From NCBI GenBank assembly GCA_964636325.1, contig CAZWRV010000127.1, forward strand, positions 1 to 14,072: a DNA stretch of 14,072 nt, read 5' to 3'. A model generated the notes under the pieces. It was not told the DNA's origin. It searched no databases and worked only from the letters and a program-made list of their open reading frames with translations. Shown here piece by piece: positions 6,786-13,717 of this stretch. Position 1 is the first letter of the stretch. Every line of letters starts with the position of its first letter. Made by a program: the position numbers and the translations under genes. Source of the DNA: CAZWRV01 sp964636325 (GTDB lineage Bacteria; Verrucomicrobiota; Lentisphaeria; Victivallales; GWF2-50-93).

Positions 6786-7289
6786 TCAACGGCCTTTGCG
6801 CCTCCGTGGCTTTGCGCGGGACTTCTTGTTTTTCGCTGAGGCGCTCTTGAGTTCCAGGAATAGGTTGTCCACGGCGGTCTTAATTTCCGCGAAGCAGCTC
6901 CGGTAGAGTGCTTCGCCGCCGCCTGCGGGGTCTGAGATGTCCTCTCCGGGCCTGTCGGCGTATTCGAGCAGGAGCCGTGTCTTTGGGGCGTATTCGGGGA
7001 AGAGGGAGAGCAGCCATTCCTTGTGCATGCGGGCCATGGCGAGGATGAGGTCTGCCTTCTCGACGGTCTCGGGGTGTATCCTGCTGCTTCTGTGCCCGGA
7101 TATGTCGATTCCCGTCCTGCGCATGGTTTCGACCGCATGGGCGGATGCGGGCAGGCCGTCGTCCGTGCAAGTTCCCGCCGATGAGACGGTTATGTTGTCA
7201 ATGCGCGCGTCGGCGCAGAGCTTCCTCAGGTAGGCCTCGGCCATCGGGCTTCTGCATGTGTTTCCGGTGCATATGAAGGTTATGTGCAT
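6786..7289 (-). CDS. Low-molecular-weight protein phosphatase, YwlE (arginine phosphatase)-like
   Basis: 167 residues. The N-terminal MHITFICTGNTCRSPMAE holds the CX5R phosphatase loop: Cys7 nucleophile, Arg13, Ser14. The general acid is Asp120 in DPAGGG (120-125). The loop has Thr at position 11; in Bacillus YwlE this Thr is known to favour phospho-arginine over phospho-tyrosine, so a protein-arginine phosphatase is plausible. Whether the organism has the partner kinase McsB cannot be judged here. The ATG at 7289 lies inside the end of argH (10-base overlap), suggesting coupling; the ribosome site is weak (GCGGGAA). A longer upstream frame would run inside argH and is a shadow. The last residues, RAKPRRRKGR, are encoded by the dispersed repeat at 6794-6816 and are probably not part of the fold. 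Confidence 0.88.
   Translation of the reverse strand: MHITFICTGNTCRSPMAEAYLRKLCADARIDNITVSSAGTCTDDGLPASAHAVETMRRTGIDISGHRSSRIHPETVEKADLILAMARMHKEWLLSLFPEYAPKTRLLLEYADRPGEDISDPAGGGEALYRSCFAEIKTAVDNLFLELKSASAKNKKSRAKPRRRKGR
6794..6816 (-). repeat. Dispersed GCAAAG repeat, copy 2, inside the phosphatase 3' end
   Basis: On the minus strand this 23-base stretch matches 20 of 23 bases of the plus-strand copy at 6487-6509, so the two are inverted. It contains GCCACGGAGGCGCAAAG, a known style of dispersed repeat. It is read as the last ten or so codons of the phosphatase gene. Confidence 0.65.
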
Positions 7290-8689
7290 TTCCCGCTCAG
7301 GAGTCCGATGGTTTTCTGGCGTTTCAGCCTGCTCTTCCACAGGTTGATCTGCCTGCGGACTTCGCGGAAGCCCGTGCCCCCGTAGATCCCGCGCTTGCCG
7401 ATGCTGTAGTTGGGCTTGAAGATGTTGAGGCAGACCTTGTCCGCCGCCGGTATGACCGACTGCATCTCCTCGAGCGTGAGTCCGTCGAGCCTTTTGCCCT
7501 TCTGGTGGCACCATTTGACGAGCCTGCCCACGCTGGAATGCGCGGTCCTGAAGGGGACGCCCTTCCAGACGAGCAGTTCGGCCAGGTCGGTGGCCATCAG
7601 TTCGGGGTTGGAGGCTGCTGCCGCCATCCGGTCGGTGCGGATCTTCAAGGTTGCTATCATGCCGGGATAGACCGAAAGCAGCTTGCGGACGGTGTCGATG
7701 GCGTCGAAGAGCGGCTCCTTGTCCTCCTGGAGGTCCCTGTTGTAGGCGAGGGGCAGGCCCTTGCATACTGTGAGGATGGAGATGAGGGAGCCGTAGATCC
7801 TGCCGGTCTTGCCCCTGGCGAGTTCGGCGATGTCGGGGTTCTTTTTCTGGGGCATGAGGCTTGAGCCGGTGGAGAAGGCGTCGTCCAGTTCGGCGAATCC
7901 GAATTCCTGCGAGCACCAGAGGATTATGTCCTCGGAGAGCCTCGAAACGTGCATCGCGAAGACGGAGAGGCATGCTAGGAACTCGCAGATGAAGTCCCTG
8001 TCGGAGACAGCGTCGATGCTGTTCCTGGAGATTTCCGGGAAGTCGAGGAGCATCGCAGTGCGGCGGCGGTTTATCGGCAGGGTGGTTCCTGCGATCGCGC
8101 CCGAGCCGAGCGGCATCACATTGAGCCTCTTCCTGCAGTCGTCGAGCCTGCCGATGTCCCGCTCGAACATTTCGGCGTAAGCGAGGAGATGGTGGGCGAA
8201 GCAGATTGGCTGCGCGTGCTGGAGGTGCGTGAATCCGGGCATGATTGCCATCGGATGTTCGTCGGCCTTTGCTACGATCGCATGCTGGAGGCCGCGTATT
8301 TCCGACTTGATCTGGTCGCAGACGTCACGCAGGTAGAGCCTGATGTCGAGGGCGATCTGGTCGTTGCGGCTCCTGGCCGTATGAACCCTGGCGCCGTCGT
8401 CGCCAAGGAGCCTGATAAGCTCGTTCTCGATGTTCATGTGTATGTCTTCGAGGTCGGTGGAGAGCTTCATAGTGCCGGCGCCGATCCTCGCCTCGATCTC
8501 GTCGAGCCTGGCGGAAATCCTTTGGGCTGTCTTCTTTGTGATGATCCCAGACTCGGCGAGCATCGCGACATGGGCTTTGCTCCCCCTTATGTCGTAGCGG
8601 TAGAGCCTTTTATCGAATGATATGGATTCCGTGAACTTCTTAAGGTTTTCGTCCTGCCTGGAGCTGAAGCGTCCGTCCCATAATGCCAT
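7280..8689 (-). CDS. argH: Argininosuccinate lyase
   Basis: 469 residues, normal for the family. It catalyses the last step of arginine synthesis, splitting argininosuccinate into arginine and fumarate, as a cytoplasmic homotetramer. Motifs: HTARSRNDQ (103-111), THLQHAQP (154-161), and the fumarase/lyase signature GSSLMPQKKNPD (275-286) with the catalytic serine loop. The ATG at 8689 has a strong AGGAGGA six bases upstream; the frame reaching 8713 has no such site. It follows pgsA by 37 bases and its stop overlaps the phosphatase start by 10 bases, consistent with one operon. No truncation or oddity seen. Confidence 0.97.
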   Translation of the reverse strand: MALWDGRFSSRQDENLKKFTESISFDKRLYRYDIRGSKAHVAMLAESGIITKKTAQRISARLDEIEARIGAGTMKLSTDLEDIHMNIENELIRLLGDDGARVHTARSRNDQIALDIRLYLRDVCDQIKSEIRGLQHAIVAKADEHPMAIMPGFTHLQHAQPICFAHHLLAYAEMFERDIGRLDDCRKRLNVMPLGSGAIAGTTLPINRRRTAMLLDFPEISRNSIDAVSDRDFICEFLACLSVFAMHVSRLSEDIILWCSQEFGFAELDDAFSTGSSLMPQKKNPDIAELARGKTGRIYGSLISILTVCKGLPLAYNRDLQEDKEPLFDAIDTVRKLLSVYPGMIATLKIRTDRMAAAASNPELMATDLAELLVWKGVPFRTAHSSVGRLVKWCHQKGKRLDGLTLEEMQSVIPAADKVCLNIFKPNYSIGKRGIYGGTGFREVRRQINLWKSRLKRQKTIGLLSGKCT

Positions 8690-8726
8690 TTGAGTCCTCC
8701 TGGTTATCCGCATGCGTTGCTGTGAA

Positions 8727-9329
8727 TCATCTTGAGCCGGTCAGATAAAGGTGCCTGAACCGGACAAAGTAGTTCAGGCCCGAATAGACAGTGACGATCA
8801 CTACTATCCAGACGGCTACAGTCCATATTATGCCCAGGTTCATCCCGAGGAAGTGGATTCCGGAGAGATCGCTCTTTTTGCAGCCCATGACCCAGAAGGA
8901 GCCGCCGATGACCAGAAACGCCATCTGAAGCGAGGTCTTGAGCTTTCCGGTGACGTCCGCGGAGATCACCTCGCCCCTGTTTGTGGCGATGAGCCTCAGG
9001 CCGGTCACCAGGAATTCCCTTGAAAGCACCACGACCGCCACCCAGCCGCTTAATATGCCCTTGTCCACCAGCATGATGAAGGTGGTGGCCATGAATATCT
9101 TGTCGGCCAGGGGATCCATGAGCCGGCCGAAGTCAGTGATCAGGTTGTATTTCCTGGCGATGTAGCCGTCGAGGATGTCGGTGACGCCGGCAAGTATCGC
9201 GAACACCAGCCCTGTGATCCTCCATGTCTTCTGCCATTCGACGGGCAGCCTGTCGTCGATGTTGCATATCACAAGGAAGATGAATATCATCAATATCCTT
9301 CCGACCGTGATTCTATTGGGAATATTCAT
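8727..9329 (-). CDS. pgsA: CDP-diacylglycerol-glycerol-3-phosphate 3-phosphatidyltransferase
   Basis: 200 residues, typical for PgsA. It joins CDP-diacylglycerol to glycerol-3-phosphate in the membrane, the committed step to phosphatidylglycerol. The CDP-alcohol phosphatidyltransferase motif D-x2-DG-x2-AR-x8-G-x3-D-x3-D is complete at Asp51, Asp54, Gly55, Ala58, Arg59, Gly68, Asp72 and Asp76. Several hydrophobic segments (about 10-22, 38-50, 78-105, 133-148, 163-185) fit the multi-helix fold. Another CDP-alcohol transferase is possible, but MNIPNRITVGRI at the N-terminus is typical of PgsA. The ATG at 9329 has a weak GGAA site; a longer frame to 9368 has no ribosome site. It lies 37 bases upstream of argH. 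Confidence 0.92.
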   Translation of the reverse strand: MNIPNRITVGRILMIFIFLVICNIDDRLPVEWQKTWRITGLVFAILAGVTDILDGYIARKYNLITDFGRLMDPLADKIFMATTFIMLVDKGILSGWVAVVVLSREFLVTGLRLIATNRGEVISADVTGKLKTSLQMAFLVIGGSFWVMGCKKSDLSGIHFLGMNLGIIWTVAVWIVVIVTVYSGLNYFVRFRHLYLTGSR

Positions 9330-9564
9330 GGATTGTTCCGTTTGCTTGCGCCTGGAGAGGCATATCATGTTAAAAATAACGGCTTTCCGGCGTTTTGCAA
9401 GGCGCGGATACCTGGGTCGGGAGCTGCCCCACCATACCCATATTCCGGCAAGATATTCTTACAAGATTATGTACAACGATTTTGTAGCATTATGCCGCTC
9501 TCGATGAAGTCGCCATACTTCGGCCGCGGCGCCGCCATGGCGGATTTTTATCGCAGAGGAAAAC
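9330..9564. other. rimO/pgsA intergenic gap
   Basis: 235 bases with no gene. It contains the perfect 12-base palindrome CCGCCATGGCGG (9532-9543) just after the rimO stop, with no T-tract on the minus strand. A possible minus-strand promoter (TTGTAC at 9471-9476, TATCTT at 9450-9455, spacing 15) is too weak to assert. pgsA may therefore have its own promoter here. Confidence 0.35.
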
Positions 9565-10905
9565 TTAGCGGTCTTTCCGCTCGTCCACGACGGCCTTGAG
9601 CGTGTATGGCTCCGCAGCGATCACCTTGCAGTTAATTATGTTTCCGGGCTTCAACTTTCCGCCGCGGACTTCGACGGTATTGTCGATCTCGGGGGCGTCC
9701 ATGTATGTCCTGCCGACGGATTTACCACCGAGGGTCTCGTCAATGATGGCGAGCACGGTTTTGTCGAGCAGGGCGCGGTTGTGTTCCTGCGAGATGCGCG
9801 ACTGGAGCTCCATGAGAGAGTTTTTCCTTTCTTCGGCGAGGGCAGGGGGGATGCGCCCCGGAAGCTTTTCGGCGGGCGTTCCCGGCTCAGGGCAGAACGT
9901 AAACACGCCGAGCCTCTCGAACCGCTGCTCTTGGACGAAGCTGCGAAGTTCGCTGAATTCCTCGTCCGTCTCGCCTGGGAAGCCGGTGATGAACGTAGTC
10001 CTGAGCGCAAGGCCGGGGATGCCGCTGCGCATTCTGGAGAGAAGTTTTTTTATCCCATCCGCCTTCGTCCTTCTTCCCATCAGGGAAAGTATCCTGTCGC
10101 TGATGTGCTGGAGCGGCAGGTCCACATATGGAAGAAGATGTCTGGCCCCGGCATAGCATTCGACGAGTTCATCTGTAAAGTGCGCCGGATGCGCATACAT
10201 GAGCCTGAGCCAGAAATCGCCGTCGAGCGGGTCGAGCGCCTTCAGCAGCGGAACTGTCCCGCCGTCGAATGCCGTGGTGTCCTGGCCGACGAGGATAAGC
10301 TCTTTACAGCCGCCCTTGAGGAGCTGTTCCGCCTCCTCGGTGATCGAGGCGATGCTGCGGCATCTCATCCTGCCGCGTATTCCGGGGATGGAGCAGTATG
10401 TGCAGCGGTTGTCGCACCCGTCGGAAATCTTGATGTAGGCGTAATGTCCCGGTGTGAGCTGGAGACGCGGGGTTCCGGAGCCGTAAATGAACGAGGGCGC
10501 GTCGGACTTGACAATCTTTCCCGTAATGCCGCCATCGAATATTTTCGACACCAGATGCGGGATGTCCTTTATCTGATCGATGCCCGCCCAGAGGTCGACG
10601 CCGGGATATTTTTCGGCGTAGGCGCCCGGCTTGTCCCATTGGGTGAGGCATCCTGAGACGATCAGTTTTCTAGTCTTGGGCCTTTTGCGCTTCCAGCTCA
10701 GGGCCTTGCGTATCCATTCCTCGGCCTCGTATCTGGCGGACGGGATGAAGGCGCAGGTGCTGACGAGGAAGACGTCCGCGTCCTCGGCGCAAGGCGCCAG
10801 GCCGACCCCTTCCGAGACCGCGGATCCCGCAATCACCTCGGTGTCCACAAGGTTCTTCGGGCAACCGAGGCTGACTATATGGATGTAATGTTCAGGGGCT
10901 CTCAC
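9565..10905 (-). CDS. rimO: Ribosomal protein S12 methylthiotransferase
   Basis: 446 residues, full length. RimO adds a methylthio group to an aspartate of ribosomal protein S12 using two iron-sulfur clusters. N-terminal UPF0004 domain: SLGCPKNLVDTE (12-23) with Cys15, then Cys51 and Cys86 as ligands of the first cluster. Radical-SAM domain: CDNRCTYC (164-171), with Cys164, Cys168 and Cys171, followed by SIPGIRG. A C-terminal TRAM domain follows (about 380-442). SLGCPKNLVD favours RimO over MiaB. It begins with GTG at 10905 with no strong ribosome site, so the exact start is less sure. An extended -10 lies about 165 bases upstream, divergent from the tRNA promoter. Confidence 0.95.
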   Translation of the reverse strand: MRAPEHYIHIVSLGCPKNLVDTEVIAGSAVSEGVGLAPCAEDADVFLVSTCAFIPSARYEAEEWIRKALSWKRKRPKTRKLIVSGCLTQWDKPGAYAEKYPGVDLWAGIDQIKDIPHLVSKIFDGGITGKIVKSDAPSFIYGSGTPRLQLTPGHYAYIKISDGCDNRCTYCSIPGIRGRMRCRSIASITEEAEQLLKGGCKELILVGQDTTAFDGGTVPLLKALDPLDGDFWLRLMYAHPAHFTDELVECYAGARHLLPYVDLPLQHISDRILSLMGRRTKADGIKKLLSRMRSGIPGLALRTTFITGFPGETDEEFSELRSFVQEQRFERLGVFTFCPEPGTPAEKLPGRIPPALAEERKNSLMELQSRISQEHNRALLDKTVLAIIDETLGGKSVGRTYMDAPEIDNTVEVRGGKLKPGNIINCKVIAAEPYTLKAVVDERKDR

Positions 10906-11069
10906 CGGGGTCCGGTCTCATAAGTGGACGATGTTTTCAGGCAACGTTTCGTCGGCTGTTTTCATCCTTGACTAAGTGACGCGTTCATAAATACGGTGAC
11001 GCTGGTGGGAGCAACAGCGGAGGGATCGCGCTTCCGAAACGTCTGGCCAATGTCTCATGAATAAAAATT

Positions 11070-11078
11070 ATTATAACA
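11070..11078 (-). promoter_or_regulatory. Extended -10 promoter candidate for rimO
   Basis: On the minus strand TGTTATAAT matches the extended -10 consensus TGnTATAAT. A TTGACT at 11097-11102 is 21 bases away, too far for a normal -35. Transcription would begin near 11063, leaving a leader of about 160 bases before the GTG. It points away from the tRNA promoter. Confidence 0.45.
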
Positions 11079-11110
11079 GGCATTGAAAAATTGAAAAGTC
11101 AATTTAAAGT

Positions 11111-11138
11111 TTGCGCTTTCACGGATTGGATATATATT
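11111..11138 (+). promoter_or_regulatory. Candidate promoter of the tRNA-Lys gene
   Basis: TTGCGC (11111-11116) and TATATT (11133-11138) are 16 bases apart, and the tRNA begins 13 bases after the -10. The position fits a tRNA transcription start. The -35 is only a partial match. Confidence 0.4.
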
Positions 11139-11150
11139 ACTTTTTGAAAT

Positions 11151-11225
11151 GCGCCCATAGCTCAGCGGTAGAGCAGGTGACTCTTAATCACAAGGTCGAA
11201 GGTTCAAATCCTTCTGGGCGTACCA
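11151..11225 (+). tRNA. tRNA-Lys (anticodon CUU)
   Basis: A full cloverleaf can be built by eye. The acceptor pairs GCGCCCA with TGGGCGT (first pair G1-U72), followed by A73 and an encoded CCA. D stem GCTC/GAGC, anticodon loop CTCTTAA giving CUU, T stem GAAGG/CCTTC with loop TTCAAAT. The anticodon reads AAG lysine codons. Within the anticodon stem the outer pair is G27-A43, a mismatch; the other four pairs are canonical. Its own promoter and terminator suggest a single-gene unit. Confidence 0.97.
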
Positions 11226-11234
11226 GCAATCGCA

Positions 11235-11268
11235 GCCTCATCACCGCCAGGTGATGGGGCTTTTTTTT
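11235..11268 (+). terminator. Intrinsic terminator of the tRNA gene
   Basis: An 11-bp stem (GCCTCATCACC with GGTGATGGGGC, one G-T pair), a 4-base loop GCCA and then eight T. It starts 10 bases after the tRNA CCA. The T-tract runs directly into repeat copy B. Confidence 0.93.
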
Positions 11269-11408
11269 CAGATTTCCTCACCCGCCTCTATGATGTGGCA
11301 CAAGGCAGGGAGGCATATCATTGCTGCTTTTCAGCGCGGGGCGCCGGAAATCTGAATTGAAATACATTCCAGTGGTAGGTATTTCACCATATCCCTTTTT
11401 GCCACGGA
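11265..11408 (+). repeat. Intergenic repeat family, copy B
   Basis: About 144 bases that align by eye with 6551-6696. It has the same two nested inverted pairs: CAGATTTCC/GGAAATCTG (11269-11277 and 11346-11354) and TGAAATAC/GTATTTCA (11358-11365 and 11379-11386). Its start merges with the T-tract of the tRNA terminator. Its end, CCACGGA, is 14 bases from the stop of the minus-strand glycosidase. As with copy A, it lies 3' of a minus-strand gene. Confidence 0.75.
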
Positions 11409-11422
11409 ACAGTATGTCCGTA

Positions 11423-13717
11423 TTATACTATCTCAATGTCGCATCCCGTCGGCGCATTTTCCACCGTCACCTTGCAGCGGCTTCCATCCCGGCGCCACGC
11501 GACGTCGAGCATGCCATTGGGGGTCAATATGCTTGCCCGTGCAGATTCCAGGTTCGCGGGATGCGGCGAGACCCTTGCGGCCTTCCATCCGGGCTTGGAC
11601 GGCCGGACACCGACGACGTAGGCCGGGAGAAGGAATGCAGGACCGGCGGACCATCCATGGCAGAGGAAAGTGTTTCCGTGCTGTATGCGCGTCTCGGGGA
11701 AGGTTGGGAGATCGTCGTGCGCGCCCCAGAACAGGCGCATCTGTCCGAGGGCGAGCTCGTCGAGTCCCTCCTCGAAGAGCGCCTGGCACAGGAAATGCCC
11801 GAACCATGGCGTGCCGACGGGGACAAGCAGATCCGGGGAGGGGCGCCTGTTTTCTTTGAGAGAATCCTCTCCGATCGGAACCGGCCCCAGCAGAGCCGGG
11901 TCTGTAATCCTGCGCAGAAGGGCCGCCCGTTCCGCCGCAGGACAGACTCCGCCCAGGACAGCGATCGCATTTGCGTCCTGGCTGAAGATCGGCGTCCTGC
12001 CGTCCGGCGGGCATGCGTCGCGGTAGAGCTGGCGGCCGGAGTCCCAGAAGCGCTTGTGCGCGGCCAGGCGGAGCTTTTCTTGCATCCCGAACCATCTGTC
12101 GCCCAAGGCGTTGCGTATGAAGTCGTGCCTGCCGATCCGTTCCAGCGCCCATATCAGGAACGCATTGGTAAGGAGGAGGCAGCCGGAACCTTCGATCGGC
12201 GCCCAATCCCAGAACTGCCCGGCCGGCCATGAGGCGATTAGGCCGTCGCCGTCCTGCAGCGACTCGAAGAGCGCCATCAGGCGGCGGGCTGCGGGTAGAA
12301 GCTCCATTACGGTCTCGTCGCCGCTGAACATCCAGTATTCGGACAGCAGGCAGAGCCATGAAAGGCTGCTTGAGGCGAACGCGCAGTTGATCCGCTCTGA
12401 GGGCATGAATCCGTTTATCCTGCCGTCGGGGAGCTGGCACTGCGCCCCCTGGATCAGCGCCCGCCTGAGCAGGCGAGTGTCACCGAAGGCGTATCCCGAG
12501 ACATGCCCGTGCATGTAAAGGTCCTCCATCCACTGGACGCGCTCCCGCGTGGTGCAGTCCAGGAATGCGTCGGTGCTGCAAAGGCGGACTGTTTCCGCGG
12601 CCTTGGCGGCATAGCGTTCCAGAGCCGGATCGGAGCAGGCAAAGAAATTGTGCATGTCGAAGGGGTATAGCTCCTCCCATGCGCTCAGGTCCGCAAGCTC
12701 CGTAGTTCCGGACGGGCTCCATACGTCCACGGTGACGTAGCGGAAGCCGCGGGGATGGGCGCCGCGGATTTCGCAGCCGCCTGCGGGCAGGATGAATCGG
12801 TCGCTCGAGTGCAGATAAGATCTTTCAGGATTGACCGCCTGAGAGGGGCCTAAAAGATCGTCGTATGAGACGTCGGCCACCGCCCCGTCGGCGGACCTGT
12901 TGAATCGCAGGCAGATATATCCCGAGACAGTCTTCCCGAAGTCAAATGTGAAGTAGCGGGCGTTGTTTCCAGGACGGTCCCCGCAGAGCAAGGGACGAAC
13001 AGGTTCCCGGTCGGAAATCCGCGTTCTCGCGGCCACCGTCTTGGAAAGGATGGGTTCAATCGCGCCGGCGTTCCAGCATCCGGACGCGGCTGGAGCGGGG
13101 GAGGGGAGCAGTGCCAGTCTCAGCGGTGGAATGTCTCTCTCCGCGAGATTCATCCACGGGACGCACGGAGGCCTGCCGATCACGGCGGGCGCGGTCCATC
13201 CGCGGTCGTCGTAGTCCGTGCCGGTCCACCCCGCCGGAATCTTCCGGAGGTCGCAGTCCTCCCAGAACCCGAAATGGGACATTGTGCATGGAAGTTCCTG
13301 CCGCCACGCATCGGCTGCCATGCATCGCCAGTCCGGTCCGGTTCCAATATCCGTGCATGCCGAGCCGCACCGGAGCCGGACATCCGCGAGGAGTCCCGGC
13401 CGCCCCGTCATGACCGTCGCGTTGATTTCACCGATATGGTGGGCGAGGACCGCGATACAGTGGCGGCCGCGCCGGATCTTCATGTGGAAGGAATCATATT
13501 GGTAGTTGGAAAGCGGAGCGCGGGCGGGGCCGCGGCAGATCCATTCGCCGTCCAGATAGAGCGTATAGAATGAGTCGGCCGTAATCTTAATTTCCAGGTC
13601 GGCGTCGCGTTCCGCCTCGAAGGTCCGGCGGAACATCGCATAGCAGTTGCGACCCTTCTCGCGTGCGTCCGGCCATATCCAGGCGCCGTTCCATCCTGGC
13701 TTCGCTTCTTCAGGCAT
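11423..13717 (-). CDS. GH78-like alpha-L-rhamnosidase-like glycosidase
   Basis: 764 residues. Residues about 10-115 look like the N-terminal beta-sandwich, about 355-700 like the (alpha/alpha)6 catalytic barrel, and about 701-764 like the short C-terminal beta domain (GVRPSKPGWKAARVSPHPAN). The catalytic motif DCTTRERVQWMED (387-399) keeps the spacing of the GH78 acidic residues: Asp387, Glu392 and Asp399. It differs from the usual CPxRxExxGWTGD form at several other positions. Family membership is therefore likely, but specificity for rhamnose is not proven. There is no signal peptide, so action on imported oligosaccharides is expected. The ATG at 13717 has GGAG nine bases upstream. It is transcribed away from the inverted repeat at 13781-13855, a candidate regulatory site. 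Downstream it meets repeat copy B. Confidence 0.8.
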   Translation of the reverse strand: MPEEAKPGWNGAWIWPDAREKGRNCYAMFRRTFEAERDADLEIKITADSFYTLYLDGEWICRGPARAPLSNYQYDSFHMKIRRGRHCIAVLAHHIGEINATVMTGRPGLLADVRLRCGSACTDIGTGPDWRCMAADAWRQELPCTMSHFGFWEDCDLRKIPAGWTGTDYDDRGWTAPAVIGRPPCVPWMNLAERDIPPLRLALLPSPAPAASGCWNAGAIEPILSKTVAARTRISDREPVRPLLCGDRPGNNARYFTFDFGKTVSGYICLRFNRSADGAVADVSYDDLLGPSQAVNPERSYLHSSDRFILPAGGCEIRGAHPRGFRYVTVDVWSPSGTTELADLSAWEELYPFDMHNFFACSDPALERYAAKAAETVRLCSTDAFLDCTTRERVQWMEDLYMHGHVSGYAFGDTRLLRRALIQGAQCQLPDGRINGFMPSERINCAFASSSLSWLCLLSEYWMFSGDETVMELLPAARRLMALFESLQDGDGLIASWPAGQFWDWAPIEGSGCLLLTNAFLIWALERIGRHDFIRNALGDRWFGMQEKLRLAAHKRFWDSGRQLYRDACPPDGRTPIFSQDANAIAVLGGVCPAAERAALLRRITDPALLGPVPIGEDSLKENRRPSPDLLVPVGTPWFGHFLCQALFEEGLDELALGQMRLFWGAHDDLPTFPETRIQHGNTFLCHGWSAGPAFLLPAYVVGVRPSKPGWKAARVSPHPANLESARASILTPNGMLDVAWRRDGSRCKVTVENAPTGCDIEIV

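Noticed and set aside
7290..7973. 395-residue reading of the phosphatase frame beginning inside argH
   Set aside because: The upstream part is an out-of-frame shadow of argH; the phosphatase fold begins exactly at the ATG at 7289.
9532..9543. Palindrome CCGCCATGGCGG as a rimO terminator
   Set aside because: It has no loop to fold properly and no T-tract on the minus strand.
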